A program made the position numbers and the translations under genes. 64,000 bases of DNA, taken from NCBI RefSeq assembly GCF_028435365.1, contig NZ_JAGTJJ010000003.1, positions 248,001 through 312,000 of the forward strand. The letters run 5' to 3'. Positions 8,414-17,264 of the stretch are shown one piece after another. Each line of letters starts with the position of its first letter. The first letter of the stretch is position 1. This DNA is from Polyangium jinanense (lineage in GTDB: Bacteria; Myxococcota; Polyangia; Polyangiales; Polyangiaceae). Under the pieces are notes generated by a model, which worked only from the letters and a program-made list of their open reading frames with translations, was not told the DNA's origin and did not search any database.

Positions 8414-9136
8414 CTAGCCCTTGATCCGGATCGCCCAGGTGAGCTTGGCGAGGCTCTTCAGCACGTTCGGCACGCGCTTGACGAGGTTGATCGAGGGTGG
8501 ACGCTTTTCCTTCACGCGGACGGGGATCTCCTGGATCGACAGGCCCGCGCGGTAGGCGCGGATGACGAACTCGCTCGCGAAGACATCCTTCTCGACCACA
8601 CACGCGCGGGCGATCGGCAGGAGCGTTCGCCGCGTGAACGCCTTGAGGCCGTGTGTGTCCGTGCCCTGGAAGCCGAGCGTCACGCGGAGCAGGCCGTTGT
8701 AGAAGATGCTGGCCGCGTGCCGAGCGAGCGGGCGTTCGTCCGCCGATCCGTCGAGCAGCTTTGAGCCGATCACCATGTCCACCCCGCGGCCCGCTTCGAG
8801 CAGCTCGACCGCGCGCTTGTGGAAATCGGCGTCGCAGAGGTCGATCTCGTCGCAGATGATGATCTCGCCGCGTGCCTCTTCGACGATGCCGCGCCGGAGG
8901 GCACCGCCGTAGTTCGGCTCGCCGAACGAGAAGAAGCGGACCTCAGGGTATTTCGCGGCGAGCTCGGCGGCGATCTCGACCGTGCGGTCGCGCGAGCCAT
9001 TCTCGGCGAGGACGATCTCGTAGGACCAATCGAAGGGGCGCAGCCGCTCGCGCAGGTCGACGACCGCGGCGTGCAGAATGGCCTCCTCGTTGTAGACCGG
9101 GATGACGATCGATATCCGGGGATCCATCGGGCTCAC
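8414..9136 (-). CDS. Family 2 glycosyltransferase
   Basis: 240 residues starting at GTG 9136, which overlaps the stop of the upstream flavoprotein gene (GTGA). The N-terminus has the GT-A nucleotide-binding fold ([14 protein letters not shown]), then [12 protein letters not shown] and an acidic [12 protein letters not shown] segment in the place of the DxD motif. No transmembrane segment follows, so the protein is shorter than typical DPM1/GtrB-like enzymes with membrane tails. Coupling to an NAD(P)/FAD protein of the UDP-galactopyranose mutase type suggests a role in an envelope glycan. The sugar donor and acceptor cannot be read from the sequence. Confidence 0.9.
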   Translation of the reverse strand: MSPMDPRISIVIPVYNEEAILHAAVVDLRERLRPFDWSYEIVLAENGSRDRTVEIAAELAAKYPEVRFFSFGEPNYGGALRRGIVEEARGEIIICDEIDLCDADFHKRAVELLEAGRGVDMVIGSKLLDGSADERPLARHAASIFYNGLLRVTLGFQGTDTHGLKAFTRRTLLPIARACVVEKDVFASEFVIRAYRAGLSIQEIPVRVKEKRPPSINLVKRVPNVLKSLAKLTWAIRIKG

Positions 9137-10491
9137 GGCTCCTTCGCCGCGCTTTCGCCGAGCGAGGAGACCGCCTTCGCCGCGGCCTCACGGCCGAAAC
9201 GCAGGGCGTCCTCCATCGACGAGTAATTCCATCCGCCGTACCGGCCCGCGGTCACGATGCCGTTCCTTTCGAGGAACGGCAAGACGACCTCGAGCGATTC
9301 GAAATACGCATGGTCGAAGATCACGTACGCATGGTCGATGCGGCGCACCCGGGCGAAGCGGATCTGCTTCGGCGAATCGATGAGCCGCATCTCCGTGAGG
9401 CCCTCGGCGACGCGGGGCAAGAGCGAGGGGAGGTCGGGTTCGCTGCGGTCCGCGAGCTCGACGTAGAGGTTCGCTTTGCCGGGCGGGGCCATTGCATCGG
9501 AGAAGTTCGAATAACAGCCGACCCGGTAAAACGGATACTTTTCCTCGGGCACGTACACCCAGTGGAGCGGCTCGCCGCAAGGGCCGTCGAGCGCGATGTC
9601 GAGGTAATAAAGGTGCGTGCAGCGCAGGCGCCGCGCCGCTTCCACGACGTTCCGAGGCGCGCCGGCGAGGCGCTCGACGAGCACCGGCAAGGGCGCCGTG
9701 GAGACGAGCACGTCGTACGGGACGGTCTCGTCCTCGAAATGGAGCTCGCGCGCCTCGAAATCGATCGACGCGGGCGCACGGCCGAGCTCGATCCGCGCGG
9801 GCAGGTTTTTCGCCATGCCCTCCGCGAGCTTGCCGATGCCGAGCCGTGGATAGACGAACCGCGCATTGTATCCGAGCTCCCGGTCGTTCAGGCCCACCGC
9901 GCCCGCGAGCACGTCCTCGAGCTTGGGCAAAGGCACGAACCGCGAGCACCACGCGGCCGTGATCTCCCGCGGCGAGACGCCCCAGAGCCGCGTGTTGTAG
10001 GGGATCATGAAATGCTTGCTGATTCCCTCACCGAAATGCTGGAGGCAGAATTCCTCGAAGTTTTTCGGTGCAGGTTTGTCAGGGTTATGGTACGCCCGGA
10101 CGAACCCGTGCAAGCACTCGTAGGCGACCTCGGGCGGGAGGCCATAGGTGTTCGCCTGGAAGGGATAACGGGTGTAGGTGCCGTGCGACCAGATGCGCGA
10201 ACGGCGCTCGACCTCGACCCAGTCGTCGCCGATCCAGCCGAGCGCGAGCGCGCGTAGATCCGGGTCGCGCAGGTGCAGGAGGTGGCCCGTCCGATCGAAG
10301 CGGTAGCCCTCGTCCTCCAGGGTGATCGCATGCCCGCCCGGTCGGCTGAGCCGCTCGAAGATGCGATGCGAGGCGCCCGCGCGGCCGAGGTGGAACGACG
10401 CCGACATGCCAGTCAGGCCAGCGCCCAGGATCGCGACAGGGGTGCGGGGAGAACGAATCATCCGGTCGAGTCGGAAATCCCCGCGAGCCAT
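9133..10491 (-). CDS. FAD-dependent amine-oxidase/UDP-galactopyranose mutase-like protein
   Basis: 452 residues; ATG 10461 is a possible shorter start. A Rossmann FAD motif is near residue 19 ([21 protein letters not shown]), followed by [30 protein letters not shown]. The central region contains the UGM/protoporphyrinogen-oxidase-like features [20 protein letters not shown] and [17 protein letters not shown], and the end [24 protein letters not shown] closes the FAD site. Similar proteins act in sugar or polysaccharide metabolism and often sit beside glycosyltransferases. The 4-nt overlap with the GT2 gene supports a shared pathway. The exact reaction is not determined. Confidence 0.85.
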   Translation of the reverse strand: MARGDFRLDRMIRSPRTPVAILGAGLTGMSASFHLGRAGASHRIFERLSRPGGHAITLEDEGYRFDRTGHLLHLRDPDLRALALGWIGDDWVEVERRSRIWSHGTYTRYPFQANTYGLPPEVAYECLHGFVRAYHNPDKPAPKNFEEFCLQHFGEGISKHFMIPYNTRLWGVSPREITAAWCSRFVPLPKLEDVLAGAVGLNDRELGYNARFVYPRLGIGKLAEGMAKNLPARIELGRAPASIDFEARELHFEDETVPYDVLVSTAPLPVLVERLAGAPRNVVEAARRLRCTHLYYLDIALDGPCGEPLHWVYVPEEKYPFYRVGCYSNFSDAMAPPGKANLYVELADRSEPDLPSLLPRVAEGLTEMRLIDSPKQIRFARVRRIDHAYVIFDHAYFESLEVVLPFLERNGIVTAGRYGGWNYSSMEDALRFGREAAAKAVSSLGESAAKEP

Positions 10492-10556
10492 GCGCAGGGA
10501 GCGCCGGACTCTAGCAGGCCTTCGCCAGGCCGGGAGAGACGTTCCGCACGATCCGA

Positions 10557-12188
10557 CTAGCGCCGCCGCAAGACGCGACCGCGCGGCCGGTCGAGGCGCG
10601 TGACGCCACGATCCACGACGACATGGCCGCCGAGGACGACCTTGTCGATGCCGACGGGCGGCGCGTTCGGGCCGCCTTCGCCGACGACGCGCGGATCGAA
10701 GAGCACGAGGTCGGCCGCGTAGCCAGGCGCGAGGCGGCCGATGCCAGGCAAGCCGATACGCTCGGCAGGGAAGGAGGTCATGCGGCGGACGGCCTCTTCG
10801 AGCGAAAAGAGGCCGAGATCGCGGCTGTAGCGGCCAAGCACGCGCGGGAAGGTGCCGAAGGAGGCAGGGTTGTGGAAGCGGCCGCGGCGCGTGAGGATCG
10901 CGTCGGTCTCGAAGGCGCAGAGGCGGTGCGAGAGGACGGCGCGGAGCGGCTCTTCATGCGTGTCGTCGCCGGAGTAGGTGCCGATGAGGACGCGCGCCGA
11001 GCCCGAGCTTTCCCGCGAGACGTGGACGTACGCGTCGAAGGGCGAGATGCCGAGGCGGCGCGCGATCGCGGCGATGTCGAGGCCTTCGAGCGGTTCGAGC
11101 GAAGGTTTGCCGCCGCCCCAGGTGACCGTGATGTCGGACCAGTCGAGGCCAAGCGCGAGGCGAAACATCGCGAACTCGCGGCGGAGGCGCGCGAGGACCT
11201 TGGGGTCGCGGATGCGCTCCTCGAAATGGTCGAGCACCCACGCGGGCAAGATCGCGTTGATGGTCGTGTTGCCCACGGTGTAGGGGAAGGCGTCGAAGGC
11301 GACGTCGACGCCGGATGCGACGGCCTCCTCGATGCGCCGGAGGACGGTGGGGTAGGTGCGCCAGGTGCGGCGGCCGATGAAGATTTGATGCGAGAGCTGG
11401 AGGCGCGCGCCGCCGCGCTTCGCCGCCGTGACGAGCTCGTCGACGGAGCGCACGTTGTGCGGCGCACCGAGGAGCATCGGCTTGTAGAAGGGCGAGATCC
11501 ACACGTAGGCGCGGCCGTGCACCGTGAAGATCGCGCCTTCCTCGGCGACGACGCTGCAAAGGGAGGCGAGCTCGTCCGATTGCGCGAACACGCCCGGCTT
11601 GTAGGCGAGGCCCGCGGAGAGGCCAAAGGCGCCTTCACGCAGCGAATCCCGCGTCGCGCGCCGGAGCGCATCGAGCTCGTCCGCCTTGGGTGCGCGGGGC
11701 GCGTTGCCCATGACCGATTGCCGGATCGTCCCGTGCCCGGCGAGGAACGCTACGTTGAAGGCCACGCCGCGCGCCTCGATCGCGTCGAGCATCTCGGCGG
11801 TCGAGCGCCAAGCGTAGGGGAACGCGCGGTCGCGCAGGATCTCCGAGGATGCGTCGGCGAGGCGCGTGGAATCTTCGGTGACCGGCGCGAGCGAGTGGCC
11901 GCAGTTGCCGACGACGAGCGAGGTGACGCCCTGCCGCAACATCGGCGCGAGGATGTCGCCGTGATCGGCGAGCGGTAGCAGCCAGTCGGCGTGCGAGTGG
12001 ATGTCGACGAAGCCGGGCGCGACCACGAATCCGCGGGCGTCGAGCGTCTCCGTGCCCGTGATCGCGCCGGGAACCGTGAGCGCCGCGACGCGACCTTCCT
12101 TGATGCCGACGTCGGCCGCGAAGCGTGGCCTGCCCGTGCCGTCGATGACGTCGCCGCCGCGGACCACGAGGTCGAATTCGTCGGTCAT
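10557..12188 (-). CDS. N-acyl-D-amino-acid deacylase-like amidohydrolase
   Basis: 543 residues of the amidohydrolase superfamily. It begins with a composite beta domain (FDLVVRGGDVIDGTGRPRF, typical of D-aminoacylase/dihydroorotase-type enzymes). VAPGFVDIHSHADW supplies the HxH metal ligands. GNCGHSLAPV holds the Cys used as a metal ligand in D-aminoacylases, and LQLSHQI supplies another His. The C-terminus (GIGRLAPGYAADLVLFDPRVV) is the standard second half of the beta domain. The family hydrolyses N-acyl-D-amino acids or related amides in the cytoplasm; the substrate here is unknown. It is the first gene of the leftward run and is followed after 65 bp by the flavoprotein gene. Confidence 0.9.
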   Translation of the reverse strand: MTDEFDLVVRGGDVIDGTGRPRFAADVGIKEGRVAALTVPGAITGTETLDARGFVVAPGFVDIHSHADWLLPLADHGDILAPMLRQGVTSLVVGNCGHSLAPVTEDSTRLADASSEILRDRAFPYAWRSTAEMLDAIEARGVAFNVAFLAGHGTIRQSVMGNAPRAPKADELDALRRATRDSLREGAFGLSAGLAYKPGVFAQSDELASLCSVVAEEGAIFTVHGRAYVWISPFYKPMLLGAPHNVRSVDELVTAAKRGGARLQLSHQIFIGRRTWRTYPTVLRRIEEAVASGVDVAFDAFPYTVGNTTINAILPAWVLDHFEERIRDPKVLARLRREFAMFRLALGLDWSDITVTWGGGKPSLEPLEGLDIAAIARRLGISPFDAYVHVSRESSGSARVLIGTYSGDDTHEEPLRAVLSHRLCAFETDAILTRRGRFHNPASFGTFPRVLGRYSRDLGLFSLEEAVRRMTSFPAERIGLPGIGRLAPGYAADLVLFDPRVVGEGGPNAPPVGIDKVVLGGHVVVDRGVTRLDRPRGRVLRRR

Positions 12189-12220
12189 CCCGGGCAGGTT
12201 ACCACGCTAGGATAGTCCTC

Positions 12221-13384
12221 GTGCTTGCCGTCGCCCTCGTCGTTTGCCTCTGCCTCGCGGCCGTCCTCGTGTTCGTTTTGCTGGGGCTCGGGCGCAAGCA
12301 GGACGCCGAGCGCGCCGAGCTCGACCGACGCTTCCTCGCGCTCGGCACGGCCCTCGGCGCGAAGAACGAAGGCAGCGCGCTGCGCGTCACGGCGAACGAG
12401 CAGCCGTTCATGCTGCGGCTCCGGCACGGGCGCGCGGGGCGCGCGGAGCTCGAGATCGAGGCCACGGCCGGAGGCGCCGAGGCGCGGCTGCCGATCGTGA
12501 TCCGGCGCGAGACGTCGGTCGACATGCTCGGCAAGAAGCTCCGGATCAACCGCGAGGTGCAGACGGGCGACGCGACGTTCGACGCGGCCGTGTACGTGGA
12601 GTCGGACGCGCCGGACTTCGACGTGCAGCGCGTGCTCGGCGAAGCGCGCGTGCGGCAGCGTGTCCTCGCGCTACTCGACGCGGGCTTCTCGGCCGTCGCG
12701 ATCCTCGACGGCGGCGGCAAGCTGCTCGCGGTGCGGGACGCGGGCGAGCGCTTCGATGCGGACGCATTGCGCGTGGCGTGTGGCGAGCTCGGCGCGATCG
12801 CCGAGGCCTTGCCGGCGCCGAGCGCGAGGCCCGGTCCGCCGCCGCTCTGGCTCGCCGGGCCGATCGCGGCCGTGGTGTCGGCCGTGCTCGCGTTCGTCGG
12901 GTTTTACCTGCTCTCCTGGGCGCGTGGTGCGTACTACCCGCTCGGCAGCAGCGCGACGATCGTGGGCGCGGCGCTCGGGTTCGTCGCGTGGCTCTGCGCG
13001 CTCCCGCTCGTGGGCGTGCTCGTCCGCGGCCGTTCCGTGAGCTTCCGCCTTTTCGGCGCGTGTTTCTGCTTCCTGCTGCTCGCCATGCCGCTCTCCGGCG
13101 CGGGCGCGGCGATCGCGATGAACGGCCGCATGGACGCGGATCTCCCGATCTGCCTCGGGGCGCGCGTCGCCTCGAAGGGATCACGGTCGTACAAGACGAG
13201 CACGTCGTACTTCGTGCACCTCGTCGGTTTGCCGAAGGAGCCCGCGCCCGTCGAACTGCCGGTGCAGCGCGAGGTCTTCACGTCGCTGCACGAGGGGCAG
13301 GACGTGTTCGTGGAGGTTGGTCGCGGCCGCTTCGGGTGGGAGTGGCTGAAGGGAATCCGTTTCGACGACTGCGGCGGGTGGTAG
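12221..13384 (+). CDS. Uncharacterised membrane protein
   Basis: 387 residues starting at GTG 12221, 32 bp from the divergent amidohydrolase gene. An N-terminal hydrophobic helix (VALVVCLCLAAVLVFVLLGLG) is followed by ~170 residues of soluble alpha/beta sequence. Three further hydrophobic segments lie at about residues 205-230, 240-270 and 275-300 (LWLAGPIAAVVSAVLAFVGFYLL and others). A soluble C-terminal domain of ~85 residues ends in GGW. Four spans would place both soluble domains on the same side. I recognise no family. Confidence 0.75.
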   Translation: MLAVALVVCLCLAAVLVFVLLGLGRKQDAERAELDRRFLALGTALGAKNEGSALRVTANEQPFMLRLRHGRAGRAELEIEATAGGAEARLPIVIRRETSVDMLGKKLRINREVQTGDATFDAAVYVESDAPDFDVQRVLGEARVRQRVLALLDAGFSAVAILDGGGKLLAVRDAGERFDADALRVACGELGAIAEALPAPSARPGPPPLWLAGPIAAVVSAVLAFVGFYLLSWARGAYYPLGSSATIVGAALGFVAWLCALPLVGVLVRGRSVSFRLFGACFCFLLLAMPLSGAGAAIAMNGRMDADLPICLGARVASKGSRSYKTSTSYFVHLVGLPKEPAPVELPVQREVFTSLHEGQDVFVEVGRGRFGWEWLKGIRFDDCGGW

Positions 13385-13424
13385 GTCCGGTCGTGCCACG
13401 ACGCGTCAAGTCGCGCGAAAAATT

Positions 13425-13439
13425 TGCGGAAAGTCCGCA
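13425..13439. promoter_or_regulatory. Short palindrome upstream of the aconitase-family gene
   Basis: TGCGGA-AAG-TCCGCA is a perfect 6-bp dyad in the AT-richest part of the 138-bp intergenic space; GGATAAAT follows at about 13460. It could be an operator, or a weak terminator for the upstream gene. The ribosome binding site of the downstream gene (GAGGAGGAAC, just before ATG 13523) is strong. Confidence 0.3.
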
Positions 13440-13522
13440 TTGGATCCGGCCTCGGGATCGGGATAAATCACCGTGTCGGCGCTAGAGGTCCCGTTCTTTC
13501 GCCGTGAGGGTCGAGGAGGAAC

Positions 13523-15511
13523 ATGCCCATCCCCCGTCGCACATCGGTCCGCCCGAGCGGACGCATCCTGTACCTGACCGAGGATCCCGAGACGCTTCGC
13601 GCGCAGCTCGCCGGAGGCTCGATCGAGTTCGACCCCGAGCGCCACGCCCTCGTCAACAACATCTCGACCGACGAGCTCACGCCGGGCTGGGTTTGTTACT
13701 ACTACGACGAGACGCTCGCCCGGTACTGCCTGGTCGGCCTGCGCGGCGGGCTCATCGAGCGCGACAGCATCAAGAACGGCGGCTTCGGCGTGATCGTCAG
13801 CGGCCGCTCGAAGGGCTGCGGATCATCGCGCGAGACCGCGCCGTACTCCGAGCGCGAGGCGGGCATCCAGATCGTCGTCGCGAAGAGCATCGAGAAGATC
13901 TACGGGCAGAACTGCCAGAACATCGGCCTGCTCACGACCACGGATTTCGGCATCCTCGACCGCGTCCGCCGGGGTGAGGAGATCCCGATCGCGGAGTTCA
14001 CGCGCGGGCTCGATCCGATCAGCCGCGACGTCGTCGAGTACGGCGGCCTCTTCACGTACAACAAGGCGCGCCTCGCCGGTGAGGTCTCGCCGCCGACGAT
14101 CGACACGCCGCCGCGGCCGATGACGCTCTGCGAGAAGATCATCGCCTCGCGCGCGATCGTCGACGCGAAGACGGGCGCGATCGGCGTCCCTTCGGTCAAG
14201 CCCGGCGACTCGCTCTTCGTGCGCACCGACGTCCGGTTCTCGCACGAGTACGTCACGCCCATGGCGGAGTCGCTCTTCCGCGCGGGCTTCGGGCCCGACG
14301 CGAAGGTGGAGGCGCCGGAGAGCGTGTACGCGTTCCGCGATCACCTCACGTTCCTCGACCTCGTGATGCCCGAGGCGCACAAGAAGATGGGCCTGAAGGA
14401 GCAGGCCGCTTCGCTCGCCACGGTGCAGGAGACGTTCACCCAGAAGCATCGCGTCAAGCTGTACGGCGAGGTCGTACGGGACGGGAAGACCGTCGGCTCC
14501 GAGGCGATCTGCCATAACAAGGTGATCGAGGAGATCGCGCTGCCCGGAGAGGTCGTGGCGGGCACGGACTCGCACACGTGCATGGCCGGCGCGCTCGGCT
14601 GCTTCGCGTTCGGCGTCGGCTCGACGGACATGGCGAACGCCTGGCTCACGCGCGACATCCGCGTCGCCGTGCCCGAGTCGGCGCGCTTCAACCTGCACGG
14701 GAGGCTGCGCCCCGGCGTGACCGCCAAGGACGTGATGCTCTACCTGCTCTCGCAGCCGTTCTGGAAGAGCGGCGAGGGCATCGGCAAGGTGCTCGAGTTC
14801 GCGGGCGAGGGCGTGCGCGCGATGGGGCTCGACGAGCGCGCGACGCTCACGAACATGGCCGTCGAGGCAGGCGGCTTCACGGGGATCATCGAGGCCGATG
14901 AGGTCGTGGTCGACTACCTCGTCAAGCAACGTGGCCTCGACGCGGACGCCGTGCGCGCGAAGATCGTGCGGGCCGACGAGGGCGCCACGTACATGGCGGT
15001 CTTCGACATCGACCTCGGCGCGATCGAGCCGATGGTCGCGACGCCGGGTGATCCGCGGAACGGCGTGCCCTTGCGCTCGCTCGCCGAGGTCGCGGGCGGC
15101 GACGTGAAGATCAACGTGGCCTACGGCGGCTCGTGCACGGGCGGGAAGAAGGCGGACATGGACATGTACGCCGCGGTCCTGCGTGCTGCGGTCGAGCAAG
15201 GAAAGCGCGTCGCCGAGGGCGTGCACCTCTACATCCAGTTCGGCTCCCAGGACATCCGCCGTTACGCCGAGCAGAAGGGCTACATCGAGATCTTCCAGCG
15301 CGCCGGCGCCGAGCTCGTGGACCCCTCGTGCGGCGCCTGCATCAAGGCGGGGCCGGGCGTGTCGTTCACGGCGGACGAGGTCACGGTCTCCGCGATCAAC
15401 CGCAACTTCCCCGGCCGCTCGGGCCCCGGGAAGGTCTACCTCGCGAGCCCGCTCGTCGTTGCCGCGAGCGCGATCGCAGGCCGGATCGTCGAGCCTGCCG
15501 CGATCGCCTAG
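13523..15511 (+). CDS. Single-chain aconitase-superfamily hydro-lyase, swivel domain first
   Basis: 662 residues with a strong Shine-Dalgarno sequence (GAGGAGGAAC). Residues ~1-215 are the small-subunit/swivel domain (SKGCGSSRETAPYSE, IGLLTTTDFGIL). Residues ~225-662 are the iron-sulfur catalytic domain (GTDSHTCMAGALGCFAFGVGSTDM; cluster cysteines at 538 in GGSCTGGKKAD and 603/606 in DPSCGACIKAGPG; NRNFPGRSGPG). The family dehydrates and rehydrates hydroxy-tricarboxylates through a [4Fe-4S] cluster. Most isopropylmalate dehydratases are two proteins and aconitase A has the swivel at the C-terminus, so this order is unusual; AcnB also has the swivel ahead of the core but carries an extra N-terminal helical domain not seen here. 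The substrate is unknown. Its TAG shares CTAG with the convergent gene's stop. Confidence 0.88.
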   Translation: MPIPRRTSVRPSGRILYLTEDPETLRAQLAGGSIEFDPERHALVNNISTDELTPGWVCYYYDETLARYCLVGLRGGLIERDSIKNGGFGVIVSGRSKGCGSSRETAPYSEREAGIQIVVAKSIEKIYGQNCQNIGLLTTTDFGILDRVRRGEEIPIAEFTRGLDPISRDVVEYGGLFTYNKARLAGEVSPPTIDTPPRPMTLCEKIIASRAIVDAKTGAIGVPSVKPGDSLFVRTDVRFSHEYVTPMAESLFRAGFGPDAKVEAPESVYAFRDHLTFLDLVMPEAHKKMGLKEQAASLATVQETFTQKHRVKLYGEVVRDGKTVGSEAICHNKVIEEIALPGEVVAGTDSHTCMAGALGCFAFGVGSTDMANAWLTRDIRVAVPESARFNLHGRLRPGVTAKDVMLYLLSQPFWKSGEGIGKVLEFAGEGVRAMGLDERATLTNMAVEAGGFTGIIEADEVVVDYLVKQRGLDADAVRAKIVRADEGATYMAVFDIDLGAIEPMVATPGDPRNGVPLRSLAEVAGGDVKINVAYGGSCTGGKKADMDMYAAVLRAAVEQGKRVAEGVHLYIQFGSQDIRRYAEQKGYIEIFQRAGAELVDPSCGACIKAGPGVSFTADEVTVSAINRNFPGRSGPGKVYLASPLVVAASAIAGRIVEPAAIA

Positions 15512-16827
15512 TTCCCACCTCGCGACGACTTGATCACCTGCTCGACCTCGAGCCCGCGGAGCGTGCCTCGCATGGCCGCTTTCTCGGCGGAGAGGTCGGG
15601 CTTCGCGGCGCGCATGCGCGTGCTCGTCCGCTCCTCGTCGGGCAGCGCCGGCGTGGGCGTCGTGCGCTGATCGAAGCTCGTCAGCGTGCTCGTGAGCTCG
15701 GCCGGACCCGGCGCGGGCGCGACCTCCGGATTCGGCGCGAGCACGATCTCCGGACTCGACGGGGACGAGACCTTGCCGCTCGTCATGCTCCCCATGCGGA
15801 TCTCGGCCGCCGCCTCCCCGAGCTTGAGCCCCGCGACCGACTCCGAGACCCGCGCCCCCGCCGACGTACTCCCGAGCCGGAGCCCCGCCGCCGTATCGCG
15901 CAAAAACCGCCTCCCAGCGGCCGTATCCTCCAGCCGGAGCCCCGACGCCGTCTCCCCGAACCGCAGGCTCGCCGCCGCGCGCAGCCCCGCGATCGACTCC
16001 GTCAGCTTCAGGCTCGACGCCGTGTCGCGGAAGAGCCGCTGACTCGCCTCGATCTCTTGCGCCAGCCGATCACTTGGCGCGGTCTCGTTGAACGCCGCGA
16101 TGAGCAGCGCCCCGAGCTGCTGCGCGCCCGGCGGCGCCGGCATCGGCTCGCGGGGCACGAATCCGAACTGTGTCCCCGACCACGTGAGCGCTGCTTTCAG
16201 GGCTTCGAGCGGGGAGATGCTCGCCTGATCGAGCGTCCCGCTCACGATCACGCCGGAGGCGATGTACATGGCGAGGCGGCTCGGGCTCGTGGCGCCGGAG
16301 AAGCGCAGCTCGCCGCTTCGTTGTTCGAGCTCGAGCGCGCCGAGCACGCTGGCGATCGACATCTTCGTCGGATCGCCGAGCACCGCGAACGCTTCGCCGT
16401 CGCTCGCGGGCGGCAGGAGCGACTGGCCACGTTCGAGCTCGCGGATTCGCTCGCCCATGGCGATCATGGCGTTCACCTGGGCCACGAGCTCGACGGGATC
16501 GATGGGGGCGGAGAGCACGACGTCGGCGCCGCTGCCGAGCACGGCGAGGCGCGTGGCTTCGGTGTCCGACTCGGTCAGGACGACGAGCGGCGTGTATGCG
16601 ACGCGCGTATCGTGGCCGCGGATCACCGAAGCGAGCTCCAGCGCGTCGGCGTCGGGCAAGTCCAGCGAGGCCACGATCACGTGGGGTTCGAGTACGCAGG
16701 CGACGTTGAATCCGGCGCGCGCCGTGGCGACCGAGACGACATCGTACGTATCGGACGGCAGCCCTTCCACGAGCGCCCGGTAAGCGGAGAGATCCGCATC
16801 TACGACGAGCACGAAATCGCCCGACAT
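15508..16827 (-). CDS. Degenerate receiver domain plus DUF4388 protein with a TAAGLRL-repeat tail
   Basis: 439 residues. Residues 1-125 form a CheY-like receiver (VLVVDAD at the start; SLDLPDADALELA with the presumed phospho-acceptor Asp56; VVLTESD). The conserved Lys-Pro near the end reads VLSAPID, so the lysine is replaced by Ala. Residues ~150-230 match the DUF4388/PATAN pattern (GDPTKMSIASVLGALELEQRSGELRF). Residues 266-346 contain about seven imperfect repeats of 9-10 residues with the pattern TA(A/S)GLRL. A Ser/Pro/Thr-rich tail ends the protein. DUF4388 proteins are common in myxobacterial signalling and motility; the output here is unknown. Confidence 0.85.
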   Translation of the reverse strand: MSGDFVLVVDADLSAYRALVEGLPSDTYDVVSVATARAGFNVACVLEPHVIVASLDLPDADALELASVIRGHDTRVAYTPLVVLTESDTEATRLAVLGSGADVVLSAPIDPVELVAQVNAMIAMGERIRELERGQSLLPPASDGEAFAVLGDPTKMSIASVLGALELEQRSGELRFSGATSPSRLAMYIASGVIVSGTLDQASISPLEALKAALTWSGTQFGFVPREPMPAPPGAQQLGALLIAAFNETAPSDRLAQEIEASQRLFRDTASSLKLTESIAGLRAAASLRFGETASGLRLEDTAAGRRFLRDTAAGLRLGSTSAGARVSESVAGLKLGEAAAEIRMGSMTSGKVSSPSSPEIVLAPNPEVAPAPGPAELTSTLTSFDQRTTPTPALPDEERTSTRMRAAKPDLSAEKAAMRGTLRGLEVEQVIKSSRGGN

Positions 16828-17030
16828 GAAGCGAACCTACCATGCCGGCTGACGAGAGCGGAGCGTCCGTGCGTGGACGGACGGGGGTTCGGCGGAAGCT
16901 AAGATTTCGACGATTTCAATGTGGGGAGGGCCACGGCCAGAGCGTGAGCTTGCTCCCGCGATGCTTCCTCGTGCATCCCGCGTGCGCTAAGGTATTCCCT
17001 TGTAGCTCTAGCTCACGCCTTCGGGGAGCC

Positions 17031-17264
17031 ATGAACGACAAAGACACGCTGGCGAAGAACAACGAGGCGTCGAAGACCGACAAAAGGAAGCAAAGTCTCT
17101 ACTTCCCGGAGTCGATGCTCCAGGAGATCAAGGAAGAAGCGGCGCGGCTCGATCGGTCTTTGTCGTGGGTGGTGCAGCGCGCGTGGAAACTCGCCCGGCT
17201 CGAGATCAAAAAGCTGCCGAGCGTGAACGAAGTCGGTGAAGGCGAAGAGGATCTCGGCGATTGA
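17031..17264 (+). CDS. Small ribbon-helix-helix-like protein (TIGR04563-like)
   Basis: 77 residues starting at ATG 17031, preceded by CGGGGAG. After a polar N-terminus, the segment KQSLYFPESMLQEIKEEAARLDRSLSWVVQRAWKLA shows a short beta strand followed by two helices, the ribbon-helix-helix plan; dimers of this fold bind DNA. It resembles the small TIGR04563 proteins of myxobacteria, although I recall that family only by pattern. An acidic tail (GEGEEDLGD) ends it. The next gene's TTG overlaps its TGA, so it may be a regulator or partner of that set. Confidence 0.8.
   Translation: MNDKDTLAKNNEASKTDKRKQSLYFPESMLQEIKEEAARLDRSLSWVVQRAWKLARLEIKKLPSVNEVGEGEEDLGD

Noticed and set aside
13504..13977. 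A start upstream of 13523 in another frame
   Set aside because: It reads the aconitase-family gene out of frame and gives only Arg-rich sequence.
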